Positions 1 to 7,086 of a stretch of 10,007 nucleotides of DNA are shown in pieces. The stretch is from positions 1 to 10,007 of the forward strand of contig JAEUHU010000387.1 of NCBI GenBank assembly GCA_016793305.1, read 5' to 3'. Numbering within the stretch: position 1 is the first letter of the stretch; every line of letters begins with the position of its first letter. A program made the position numbers and the translations under genes. The notes beneath the pieces are model-generated. The model saw nothing but the letters and a program-made list of their open reading frames with translations, made no database searches and was not told the DNA's origin. The stretch is from Planctomycetota bacterium. Its GTDB lineage: Bacteria > Planctomycetota > UBA1135 > UBA2386.

Positions 1-305
1 TTCAGGTTCAGCGCGCGGATCTCCTCGAGCTCGCCGGTCACGACGCGCACGTCGACCCGGTCGTAGTAGCCCGGATGCTCGGCGCGGATCCGCTTGATCG
101 CGTTCAGCCGGTGGAAGCCGCCGACCAGGAAGTACTCGCGCTGCTTGCGCTCCCAGACCACCAGCGGCTCGAGCAGACCGTTCTTCAGGATGTCCCGCTG
201 GTAGTGCGCAACCTTGCTCTCGTTGAGTTCGCGGTGGTTGGCGATCAGCGGGTGCTCCTGCACCTGGTCGATCGGCACGTAGTCGTAGCGTTTGGTCGTC
301 ACCAT
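1..305 (-). CDS. ParB/sulfiredoxin-fold domain protein, partial (C-terminus beyond left edge)
   Basis: The minus strand reads 101 uninterrupted codons from an ATG at 305 and runs off the left edge, so the C-terminus is missing. The protein begins MVTTKRYDYVPIDQV. It carries the hallmarks of the ParB N-terminal (ParB/Srx) fold: an early 'two-residue hydrophobic plus IDQV' strand, a loop with NHRELN (24-29), a helix leading to LKNGLLEPLVV (40-50), and the nucleotide-binding box GGFHRLNAI (62-70). Proteins of this fold bind or hydrolyse nucleoside triphosphates and include chromosome/plasmid partition factors, sulfiredoxins and many stand-alone regulators or nucleases. No helix-turn-helix is visible in the part present, and no ParA gene adjoins it, so a partition role cannot be assigned. 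There is no clear ribosome-binding site; GTG at 302 is an alternative start. It is transcribed away from the rest of the window. The fold call is firm, the function unknown. Confidence 0.8.
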   Translation of the reverse strand, partial: MVTTKRYDYVPIDQVQEHPLIANHRELNESKVAHYQRDILKNGLLEPLVVWERKQREYFLVGGFHRLNAIKRIRAEHPGYYDRVDVRVVTGELEEIRALNL

Positions 306-329
306 GGGGCACCGGGCACGGCTGGGATC

Positions 330-586
330 GCCGGAGCCGCAGCTTGACCGTGCCGGCGGCGCGATTCCAGCGTTCCCGGGACACGAACGCGACCAGCCCG
401 CCGCGGGGGGACCGACTGCGCTCTCGATGGCTTCCCGGCACCCCCTTCACGCCTGCCCAGCTCGCCGTGCTGCCGATCCTGTTCGCCGCCTGCGCCAGCG
501 GACCGGCCCCGCACCCCCCGCACCTCGTGGCCGGATGGGCGCCTGCCGTCGACACGCGGGTCGTCACGCCGCTCGCGCTGCCGGAC
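330..586 (+). repeat. Left copy of a diverged direct repeat (upstream region plus 5' end of deiminase gene)
   Basis: This stretch is similar, in the same orientation, to 3222-3495. Anchors seen by eye: a shared 10-mer gccggagccg (330-339 and 3222-3231), then an identical 19-mer gggacacgaacgcgaccag (378-396 and 3270-3288) at the same 48-base spacing. Next comes a 53-base stretch (461-513 against 3355-3407) with only six mismatches, and finally a shared tail ending ctgccggac. Most of the rest is diverged, with small gaps. The right copy is the upstream region and start of an intact gene; the left copy has lost the remainder of that gene. Confidence 0.75.
425..586 (+). pseudogene. Truncated remnant of a deiminase lipoprotein gene (5' end only)
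   Basis: The frame starting at 461 reads LAVLPILFAACASG, then PAPH, a short gap, and LVAGWAPAV.TRVVTPLALPD. The intact deiminase at 3331 reads LAVLPVLFAACASG, then SAPH, and LVPEWAPAV.TMVVYPFALPD. The remnant thus holds the signal-peptide core, the Cys and the first strand of the enzyme, and similarity stops at 586. It lacks every catalytic residue. The ATG used by the intact copy is not preserved at the equivalent point (the nearest ATG at 427 is in another frame), and about six codons are missing relative to the intact copy. The frame stays open to a TAG at 656-658, adding about 24 unrelated residues. Residual expression as a tiny lipoprotein from an unusual start cannot be excluded, but decay after duplication is the simpler reading. 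Confidence 0.65.
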
Positions 587-695
587 GTCGCTGAGAACCG
601 CTGGGCAGGAGAACGCGCGCGGCGAGCGAGCAGCGCTGGCAGCTCGACCGGTCGGTAGGATGTCGCGACCCGCCTGCCGTCCCGGTCGGTGCTCG

Positions 696-3212
696 ATGGA
701 CCACTCCCCACGTCCCAATGTCTCCAGGCTGGCAGTCGTCGCTTCGTGCGTGCTCGCCGCGGCGTGCTCGGCACCGCGCGCCGAGAAGCCGATCGTCAAC
801 CTCCTCGAGCGTGCAGGCATCTGCCTCGCCGACTTCGAGATCGGGCTCTCCTTCGCGTCGGATCTGAACAACTGCTTCTGGTTCGGCTTCCCGTCCGAGG
901 AGGAGCTGGCGGCGCATCGCGACGCCGGCGACTTCGTGAGCTACGCCTGGGTGGAGGACGCGCGCTTCGCCGGCTCCTCCGGCCCGGGCGCCAACGTGCT
1001 GCTGATGGACGGCACGCGGGGCGACTTCGCGCAGGCTCGCGTCGTGACCGGCCGATACGAGGACGAAACCGGCTCGGTGCAGCGGGTCGTCTACGGCTGC
1101 CTGCTCACGCTGCGCGCGGCTGCGGCTGGCCCAGGACCGGCGACGGCCGACGGGGAACTCGCGCGTCTTGGCGTCGAACTGCGGGAGCCCTTCGCCTACT
1201 GGCACGGCCTGGGCGTGTTGCACAGCACGTCGAAACCGATGGTCTACGCGCTCATCGAACCATCCTCCGGAGGGCCGCGCGTCACCTCGCTCTTCCGCGC
1301 TGCCCACGAGCGGATCCCGTTCGCGAACGGCGAATGCCTGCTGGTCGCCGACCTCGAGGCGAAGGCCGCGGAGCGCCTCGGCGAGATCCGCTACGGTGGG
1401 CCGCCTTGGCGTTCCCGCTACGAGGCCGCGGCGGCAGCCGGCATCCCCGAAGCGGCGCGAGCCATCGCGCAGGTCGACGCGGCACGCACAACGGCGCTGC
1501 AGGCCGCCATCGCCGCGTGCGCCGCCTGCCCGGCCAACGCGGTGCCGACGACGCGATGCAAGGCAGTCGCCGAGCTCGCGGCGAAGGTGAGATCGCTCGG
1601 CCCCACGGATCCACGCGCGAACGAAGCCCTGCGCGCGGAGCGTGCGAAGCTCGCGTCCACCTACGCACGGGGCGAAGCGGCGGTGCGCGAGAACGGCGAC
1701 CGCCTCGAGGCCCGGCTGTTGGCATGGCTCGTCAGCCGCCCATTGGCCGAGGACGTGCACGAGTTGGCGATGGAACTCGACGGTCAGGTCTGGGTGCTCG
1801 ACTGGATCGGCACCACGCGGGACAAGGCGCTGCTCGATCGGTTGCGCCTGCACGCCGAACTCGCGCGGACTGCCGGACCGCACGGCGTCACGGCCGAGTT
1901 CACGACGCAGTTCCAGACACAGGTGCGACTCGCGCTCGCCGACTCGTTCGAGGCTGCTGGTCGCGAGGCGGCTGGCAAGGCGCTGCACGCGACAGCGGCG
2001 GGTCGGTTCCTGATCGCCGATTCGCTGTGCGAGCCGGGCCGGCGCACACCGGAGCGACAGAGTCTCGTGGCCGTCGCCGGCGGCGACGGCGGCGAACCGC
2101 GTCCGCAGGGGGCGCTGCAGCTCGCGCGCACCGAGGGACTCCAGCTGCTCGCCCGCGTCTTTCCGTTCGTCGAGCGTTGCGACGTGACGGTCGAGGCCTG
2201 GGGCAAGGAGTGCGGAGCCCACGAGTTCGCCGACCTGCTGCAGGAGATGCCGATCGCCGATCCGCAGGCACTCGGACTGGATCCCGGCCGCGGCGAAGAG
2301 CAGCTTCGCTTCGCGCACCACGCCGACCTGCTGGTGCCCGGCCTGTCGGTGCCCTTGCTCACCGTGTCGGTGTCGCCGATGGCGATCACCGACGTCCAGG
2401 TGACGACGGACAAGGAGGAACGTGTCGGCGAGGTGGTGTCGAGGTCGATGGCCGCCAACGACGCCGCGGTCGATGCCTGGATCGCGGAGGTCAACGGGTT
2501 GACCAGCCGCATCGATGCGCTCGACTCCAGCATCGCCGCCGCGCGAGGGGACGTGCGGGTCACCGGCACCACGACGGCGTCGACGGCCCTGTTCGGCGAC
2601 ACGCGCACCTACACCCTCACGTCGACGTTCGAGAGCATGGACTCGGCGATCGCGCGCGTCCAGGCGATGGGGCGCGTCGAGCAGCTCTCCGCCGAGCGAG
2701 ACCGGCTGCGGGAACAGCTCGTCGGCCTCCTCGGGCGGCGGCCGTCGGGATCGCGCGTCGAGCTGTCGACCAGCAAGGTGCGCTGCGAGATCGAGTACCA
2801 GCGCTGGACGTTCAAGTTCAGGAACGTCGTGCGCATCGAGGGCGGCGCCGAGCCGGTCACGATGACGATCGAGACGGCGGTCCAGAAGAGCTTCGCGCGC
2901 AACCGGGCGTCGCCTGTGCTCGGGATCGAGGCGGCCGACGAATGGACCACCGAGGATCGCATCCGCAAGGACCCGCCGATCGCTCCGGACTCGCGGCAGA
3001 AGGTCGTGCAATTCGCGCTGCGTCGTTGCCTTGCGCGGCGGGTCGACGAGTTGCGTGACGAGATCAGGGCGCGTGATCTCGCCGAGGAGGATCGCGTCGA
3101 CGAACTCGGCTGGCTCACCTGGTTGGTCACCCCGGTGTGGAGATCGGAAGATCCCGAGAGCGAAGGGCAGGGGCAGCTGCTCGCCCTCGCCCGGGCGCAC
3201 TGGGCTCGCTGA
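696..3212 (+). CDS. Large predicted lipoprotein of unknown function
   Basis: An 838-residue protein I do not recognise. From the ATG at 696 it starts with a short basic segment, a hydrophobic stretch (12-23) and a cysteine at 24 (VLAAAC), a loose lipobox suggesting export and lipid anchoring; Cys18 (VASC) is an alternative. An in-frame ATG at 660 would add 12 residues and lengthen the n-region, so I prefer 696. The protein has no membrane helix beyond the signal. Residues 275-288 contain a C-x2-C-x9-C cluster within an Ala-rich helical region. Two helical, coiled-coil-like stretches (about 585-620 and 650-685) flank a Thr/Ser-rich segment (TGTTTASTAL, TYTLTSTF). The C-terminal part looks mixed alpha/beta, with KVRCEIEYQRWTFKF. 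Codon choice appears somewhat less biased than in the genes to the right, which is an impression and not a count. It lies between the two copies of the deiminase 5' repeat. The reading is supported by the signal sequence and sensible composition; the long open frame on the opposite strand (564-3254) is Arg-rich and lacks recognisable domains. Confidence 0.75.
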   Translation: MDHSPRPNVSRLAVVASCVLAAACSAPRAEKPIVNLLERAGICLADFEIGLSFASDLNNCFWFGFPSEEELAAHRDAGDFVSYAWVEDARFAGSSGPGANVLLMDGTRGDFAQARVVTGRYEDETGSVQRVVYGCLLTLRAAAAGPGPATADGELARLGVELREPFAYWHGLGVLHSTSKPMVYALIEPSSGGPRVTSLFRAAHERIPFANGECLLVADLEAKAAERLGEIRYGGPPWRSRYEAAAAAGIPEAARAIAQVDAARTTALQAAIAACAACPANAVPTTRCKAVAELAAKVRSLGPTDPRANEALRAERAKLASTYARGEAAVRENGDRLEARLLAWLVSRPLAEDVHELAMELDGQVWVLDWIGTTRDKALLDRLRLHAELARTAGPHGVTAEFTTQFQTQVRLALADSFEAAGREAAGKALHATAAGRFLIADSLCEPGRRTPERQSLVAVAGGDGGEPRPQGALQLARTEGLQLLARVFPFVERCDVTVEAWGKECGAHEFADLLQEMPIADPQALGLDPGRGEEQLRFAHHADLLVPGLSVPLLTVSVSPMAITDVQVTTDKEERVGEVVSRSMAANDAAVDAWIAEVNGLTSRIDALDSSIAAARGDVRVTGTTTASTALFGDTRTYTLTSTFESMDSAIARVQAMGRVEQLSAERDRLREQLVGLLGRRPSGSRVELSTSKVRCEIEYQRWTFKFRNVVRIEGGAEPVTMTIETAVQKSFARNRASPVLGIEAADEWTTEDRIRKDPPIAPDSRQKVVQFALRRCLARRVDELRDEIRARDLAEEDRVDELGWLTWLVTPVWRSEDPESEGQGQLLALARAHWAR

Positions 3213-3221
3213 GCCAGAGTT

Positions 3222-3495
3222 GCCGGAGCCGTCTGCGGCGCTGGCAGCGGGCACACCGCCATGCTGCCAGGGACACGAACGCGACCAGACGGCCGCGTGG
3301 TGCCGGCGGCGAACACGCTAGCCTCCCCGAATGCGCCTTCGCCAACGCTTGCTTGCCGTGCTGCCGGTCCTGTTCGCCGCTTGTGCCAGCGGATCGGCTC
3401 CGCACGCTTCGAGAACTCCGGACACACCGCAGCTCGTGCCCGAATGGGCGCCCGCCGTCGGCACGATGGTCGTGTATCCGTTCGCGCTGCCGGAC
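3222..3495 (+). repeat. Right copy of the diverged direct repeat
   Basis: Same-orientation partner of 330-586. It begins just after the lipoprotein stop codon, covers the 118-base intergenic region upstream of the deiminase, and continues about 165 bases into that gene. Its identical 19-mer (3270-3288) ends 42 bases upstream of the deiminase start. The intergenic part contains no gene and no convincing terminator for the lipoprotein gene. Confidence 0.75.
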
Positions 3496-4419
3496 GACCT
3501 CGTGCGCGACCTCGCCGCCGAGGCCCTGCTGTTCGTGCTGGTCCGCGACCAGGAACGCAGCGCCGCCGAAGGCAAGCTCACGGCACTCGGCGTCGCTCCG
3601 TCGCAGGTCCGCTTCGTGCCGAGCGCGGCGCAGAGCCCGTGGACCCGCGACTTCGGCCCGCACCAGCTGCAGACCGCCGACGGCCGGATCGCGCTGGTCG
3701 ACCACGTGTTCCGCGGCTACCCGTGGGTGCCCGCCGACTGCAGGCCCGAGCACATCCGCTACCGCATGGGCCGCATGCGCGGCGAAGACGACGTCGTGCC
3801 CGACCTCGAAAAGGCCCTGGGCCTGCCGACCGTGGTCCTGCCCGCGGTGGCGACCGGCGGCAACCTGCTGGTCGACGGCTGCGGCCGCGCGTTCTGCACC
3901 AGCGCGCAGATCGTCGAGAACCACGACCTCTGCGACGAAGCGGCCTATCGGGACCTGCTGCGCACGACCCTCGGCATCACCGACCTCGTCGTGCTCGAGA
4001 ACACCGAGACGTTCGGCATCCAGCACATCGACTGCTGGATGAAGGTGATCGACCCCGAGACCCTGCTGGTGAAGCAGGCGCCGGCGAACCATCCCGAGCA
4101 CGCCCCGCTCGAACGCAACGTCGAACGGCTGCGGCAGCTGGTCACCCCGAGCGGCGGTCGCTACCGCATCGTGCGCATCGACTGCCCGCCCTACGCGGAC
4201 GACCTGCTGCCCGCCTACACCAACTCGCTGCGCCTGGGTCGCGTCGTGCACGTGCCGCTGTTCGGCGGCGACGCCGACGAACGCGCGCTCGCCACCTACC
4301 GGGCCGTGCTACCCGATTGCGACGTGCGCGGCTATCGCTTCGACGGCTGGCAGCACTTCGACGCGCTGCACTGCCGGACTCGCGCCCTGCACGCCGTTCC
4401 GGCGGCAACACCGCGTTGA
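3331..4419 (+). CDS. Porphyromonas-type peptidyl-arginine/agmatine deiminase family protein, exported
   Basis: A 362-residue member of the PAD_porph family (Pfam PF04371), whose enzymes hydrolyse the guanidinium of arginine, peptidyl-arginine or agmatine to a ureido group and ammonia. The catalytic set is visible in order: SPWTRDFGP with Asp107, TGGN (175-178), QHIDCW with His232 and Asp234, YTNS with Asn298, and ALHCRT with the nucleophile Cys348. Arg128 is placed to match the substrate-carboxylate arginine of the Porphyromonas enzyme. The HIDCWMK and ALHCRT contexts look, from memory, more like peptidyl-arginine deiminase than agmatine deiminase. The N-terminus MRLRQRLLAVLPVLFAAC is a basic plus hydrophobic signal ending at Cys18, an imperfect lipobox (Phe at -3), so the protein is probably periplasmic or lipid-anchored. 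The ATG at 3331 gives the compact signal peptide; there is no clear ribosome-binding site. It converges with proline dehydrogenase. A broken copy of its 5' end lies at 425-586. Family assignment is firm; the substrate is inferred. Confidence 0.9.
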   Translation: MRLRQRLLAVLPVLFAACASGSAPHASRTPDTPQLVPEWAPAVGTMVVYPFALPDDLVRDLAAEALLFVLVRDQERSAAEGKLTALGVAPSQVRFVPSAAQSPWTRDFGPHQLQTADGRIALVDHVFRGYPWVPADCRPEHIRYRMGRMRGEDDVVPDLEKALGLPTVVLPAVATGGNLLVDGCGRAFCTSAQIVENHDLCDEAAYRDLLRTTLGITDLVVLENTETFGIQHIDCWMKVIDPETLLVKQAPANHPEHAPLERNVERLRQLVTPSGGRYRIVRIDCPPYADDLLPAYTNSLRLGRVVHVPLFGGDADERALATYRAVLPDCDVRGYRFDGWQHFDALHCRTRALHAVPAATPR

Positions 4420-4447
4420 GCCCACCGAACGCGGCGGCGAGCCCGGT

Positions 4448-5365
4448 TCAGCGGCGCCAGAACAGGTTCTTGGTCACCAGCCAGACCATCGCCGGATACT
4501 CGTCGAGCCGCCGCCGCAGGTACTGGATCGCCATCCCCCAGCCGATCGCGAACGGCACGTAGAGCCGCGCCTTGATCCCCTGCCGCAGCAGGTCGGCGAG
4601 GAAGCGCTCGCGCGGCACCCCGTAGAGCATCTGCACCTCGAAGCGGTCCTTGCCGGCCCCGACCTTCGGCACCACCTGCTCGACGAAGCGCCGCACGTAG
4701 GCGTCGTCGTGCGTCGCGAACTCGACGTAGTGGCCACGCCGCAGCAGCGTCTCCGCGTAGGCGAGCATGCGGTCCTTCATCGCCGGCTTGTCGGCGATCG
4801 CCACCTCGGCAGGTTCGCGGTAGATGCCGATCACGAGCCGGACCCGGCAGCCCTTCGGCAGCGCGTCGAGATCGCGTTCCGTGCGGTTCATGCGCGTCTG
4901 CAGCACGATCCCGACCTGGTCGAGCCCTTCCTGGTGCATCGCCGAGAACGCGTCGAGCGTGAAGTCCGTCCAGTGCCGGCTCTCCATGTCGATCGTCAGC
5001 GCGACACCCTTCTGTTTGGCGGCGCGAGCGATCCGGAACAGCGCCTCACGTGAACCCGCGGCATCGCCACCGTGCTGCATCGGCTTCGTCGTGTAGGACG
5101 ACGGCTTCAGCGACAGCGTCGGCCGGTCCTCGACCGGCAGGGCCGCCGCCGCGTCGACCATCTGCAGGTAGGTGTCGAGGTTCTGCTGCGCCAGTTCGTC
5201 GGTGCGGATGTCCTCCGCCAGCAGGTCGAGCGTCGAGAAGAGACCGCGCTCGCGGCGCAGTTTCTGCACGACGCCGACGGCCTTCTGCAGCGAGTCGCCG
5301 GCGACGTAGGGGCTGGCGAAGAACCGCACCAGGAAGGAGGGGATGACGCGGATCAGCGGGTTCAC
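4448..5365 (-). CDS. Proline dehydrogenase (FAD-dependent)
   Basis: A 305-residue monofunctional proline dehydrogenase, the usual length for the stand-alone bacterial enzyme (Pfam PF01619). It oxidises L-proline to pyrroline-5-carboxylate, passing electrons via FAD to the quinone pool. The TIM-barrel motifs appear in order: TLSLKPSSY with Lys87, TIDMESRHWTDF (124-135), VLQTRMNRTERDL (154-166), CRVRLVIGIYREP (173-185), VEFATHDD (214-221), FEVQMLYGV (242-250), YVPFAIGW (269-276) and the substrate-binding RRRLDE (284-289). Oddity: families normally have RLVKGAY; here the Lys is Ile179. The start chosen is GTG at 5365, giving VNPLIRVIP. A TTG at 5407 would add a Pro-rich 14-residue tail unlike the family, and the ATG just upstream of the GTG is in another frame with an immediate stop. 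No pyrroline-5-carboxylate dehydrogenase gene is in the window. It is divergent from the glycosyltransferase unit. Confidence 0.92.
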   Translation of the reverse strand: MNPLIRVIPSFLVRFFASPYVAGDSLQKAVGVVQKLRRERGLFSTLDLLAEDIRTDELAQQNLDTYLQMVDAAAALPVEDRPTLSLKPSSYTTKPMQHGGDAAGSREALFRIARAAKQKGVALTIDMESRHWTDFTLDAFSAMHQEGLDQVGIVLQTRMNRTERDLDALPKGCRVRLVIGIYREPAEVAIADKPAMKDRMLAYAETLLRRGHYVEFATHDDAYVRRFVEQVVPKVGAGKDRFEVQMLYGVPRERFLADLLRQGIKARLYVPFAIGWGMAIQYLRRRLDEYPAMVWLVTKNLFWRR

Positions 5366-5445
5366 AGCGGGGCGGGGATCATGCCGTGCGGGAGGGCCCG
5401 GCGCCAACGCGGCCGGGCGGCCTCAAGTTCGCCCATGCCATCGGG

Positions 5446-5466
5446 CCGATCCATGCCGTGGATCGG
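5446..5466. promoter_or_regulatory. Perfect 8-bp inverted repeat in a divergent intergenic region (possible operator)
   Basis: CCGATCCA, a five-base loop TGCCG, then TGGATCGG. It sits 35 bases upstream of the glycosyltransferase start and 81 bases upstream of the proline dehydrogenase start, where a dyad-binding regulator could act on either gene. A near-copy of its centre, gatcatgccgtg, occurs at 5377-5388 without the second arm. No T-run follows, so it does not look like a terminator. The operator role is inference. No convincing -10/-35 pair is visible in the 135-base region. Confidence 0.35.
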
Positions 5467-5500
5467 AGCACGGCCGCACCTGGCGGCGAAGGCAAAGGCG

Positions 5501-7075
5501 ATGCGCATCACGTGGTTGTTGGAATCGGCGGACCAGCTCTGGGGCGGCGTCAAGGTCGCGCTCGAGAACGCGAACTGGCTGCAGCAGCAGGGCCATCAGG
5601 TCACCGTCGTCAGTCGCTCGGGACCCCCGGCCTGGATGCAGCTGCAGTGCCAGTTCGCGCGCGTGCAGGACTTCCACGGCGACCACCTGCCGGACGCCGA
5701 CGTGCTGGTGGCGACGTTCTGGACGACGATCGCGTGGGCCCGGGCGGCGACGCCGCAGAAGGGCGTGCCGGTGCACTTCTGCCAGGGCTACGAAGGCGAC
5801 GCCGCCGAGCATGCGCAACTGCGCGAACGCATCGAGGCCGCCTACCGCCTGCCCGGCGTGCACCACGTCACCATCGCTCCGCACCTGACGCGCCTGCTGC
5901 AGGAGCGCTTCGGCATCGCGGCCCACGAGGTGCCCTACACGATCGACGCGAACGTGCACTTCCCCGCCGCCGAGCGCGCCGCGGGTTCGCCGCTGCGGGT
6001 CGGCCTGGTCGGCCCCTACCAGATCCCGTGGAAGGGCCTCGCCACCGGCTATGCCGCGTGCCGCCTGGCCCACCAGGCCGGCCAGAAGCTCGTGCTGGTG
6101 CGCGCCACCAACACCGCACCGGCCGCCGAAGAGCAGCAGCAGCCGTTCCCGATCGAGTGGCACCAGCAGCTGCCGCCGAGCCGCATGGGCGAGTTCTACC
6201 GCTCGCTCGACCTGCTGCTCGCCACCAGCACCGGCGCCGACGAGGGCTTCTTCCTGCCCGCGGTCGAAGCGATGGCGTGCGGCGTGCCGACCGTGCTGAC
6301 CGACGTGCCCTGCTTCCGCGACCACGAACGGCTCGCCGGCCACGATCGCTACGCGATGTTCGTGCCGCCGCAGGATCCGGCCGCCCTCGCCGAGGCGCTC
6401 GTGGTCGCCGGCGCGATCCCCGAGGTGCGGGCGACGCTGCGCCGGGAAGGTCTCGCCCTGGCCGCGCACTACCGGCAGGACCGCCACGGTGCGGCCCTGC
6501 TGGGGGCGTTCGAGCGCGCGGTCGCCACGGCCCAGCCGAAGGGCACGACGCCGCTGCGTCTCGTCGGGTCGCCGACGACGGCGAACGAGCCTCCGGCCGA
6601 CGCCGCCGACACCCCGGACGCGCTGGCCGAGCGCCTGCTCCGCCTCGCCGCCGACGCCGATCGCCACGGCGACCTGGCCCTCGCCGCGCGCGCCGCCCTC
6701 GCCGCGCACGAACTGCTGCCCGACCACGCCAAGCTGCTGCGTGGCGCGGCCGTGCTGCAGGCGCGCACCGGCAACGCGCAGGTGGCCCTGCGCCTCTACG
6801 AACGCCTGTGGGAACTCGGCCACGACGACGCAGCACTGCACCAGGGTCGCGGCGAAGCGCTGCACGCCCTCGGCCGCATGCGCGACGCGGCGCAGGCGTT
6901 CCGCACCGCGATCACCTCGGGCGACCGTTCGGCCGACGCCTACAACCGGCTCGGCGTGGTGCTGTTCCAGGCCGGCGACCTCCGCGGTGCCCGCCAGAAT
7001 TTCGAACGCGCCCTGGCCGTGCAACCCGGCCACGCCGACGCCAGCGCCAACCTCGCCGCCCTGCCGGCTGCGTAG
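5501..7075 (+). CDS. GT4-type glycosyltransferase with C-terminal TPR region
   Basis: A 524-residue cytoplasmic protein with two parts. Residues 1 to about 345 form a GT-B glycosyltransferase of the GT4 type. The N-terminal Rossmann half starts MRITWLLES with a Gly-Gly turn at 15-16. The second half starts LRVGLVGPYQIPWKGL. The retaining-transferase EX7E signature is Glu248 to Glu256 in EGFFLPAVEAMACGVPTVLTD, which binds the nucleotide-sugar donor. After a Pro/Ala/Thr linker, residues 374-524 are TPR-like helical pairs, the last being YNRLGVVLFQAGDLRGARQNFERAL, suited to protein or acceptor binding. ATG at 5501 is preferred because it opens the first beta strand and has GAAGG (5488-5492) eight bases upstream; the longer in-frame extension is antisense to proline dehydrogenase. 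It is followed by a second glycosyltransferase after 11 bases, probably one operon. Sugar and acceptor are unknown; modification of a surface glycan or protein is inferred. Confidence 0.9.
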   Translation: MRITWLLESADQLWGGVKVALENANWLQQQGHQVTVVSRSGPPAWMQLQCQFARVQDFHGDHLPDADVLVATFWTTIAWARAATPQKGVPVHFCQGYEGDAAEHAQLRERIEAAYRLPGVHHVTIAPHLTRLLQERFGIAAHEVPYTIDANVHFPAAERAAGSPLRVGLVGPYQIPWKGLATGYAACRLAHQAGQKLVLVRATNTAPAAEEQQQPFPIEWHQQLPPSRMGEFYRSLDLLLATSTGADEGFFLPAVEAMACGVPTVLTDVPCFRDHERLAGHDRYAMFVPPQDPAALAEALVVAGAIPEVRATLRREGLALAAHYRQDRHGAALLGAFERAVATAQPKGTTPLRLVGSPTTANEPPADAADTPDALAERLLRLAADADRHGDLALAARAALAAHELLPDHAKLLRGAAVLQARTGNAQVALRLYERLWELGHDDAALHQGRGEALHALGRMRDAAQAFRTAITSGDRSADAYNRLGVVLFQAGDLRGARQNFERALAVQPGHADASANLAALPAA

Positions 7076-7086
7076 GGTTCTCGGCG

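Noticed and set aside
1..305. Plasmid partition system suggested by the ParB-like protein
   Set aside because: No ParA gene, helix-turn-helix or repeated centromere-like sites are visible; stand-alone ParB-fold proteins are common.
564..3254. An 896-codon open frame on the minus strand opposite the lipoprotein gene
   Set aside because: Its translation is Arg/His/Gly-rich with no domain or signal, as expected for antisense frames in high-GC DNA; the plus-strand frame has a signal peptide and normal composition.
4420..4447. Terminator between the convergent deiminase and proline dehydrogenase genes
   Set aside because: The 28-base gap shows no stem followed by a T-run on either strand.
5072..5500. 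Upstream in-frame extension of the GT4 gene
   Set aside because: It is antisense to the well-supported proline dehydrogenase, and the family fold begins at the ATG at 5501 with a good ribosome-binding site.
5386..7086. Plus-strand open frame extending the CgeB-like gene upstream by 567 codons
   Set aside because: It overlaps the GT4 gene in another frame and reads as Arg/Pro/Ala-rich sequence; the true start is the ATG at 7087 with an AGGG upstream.
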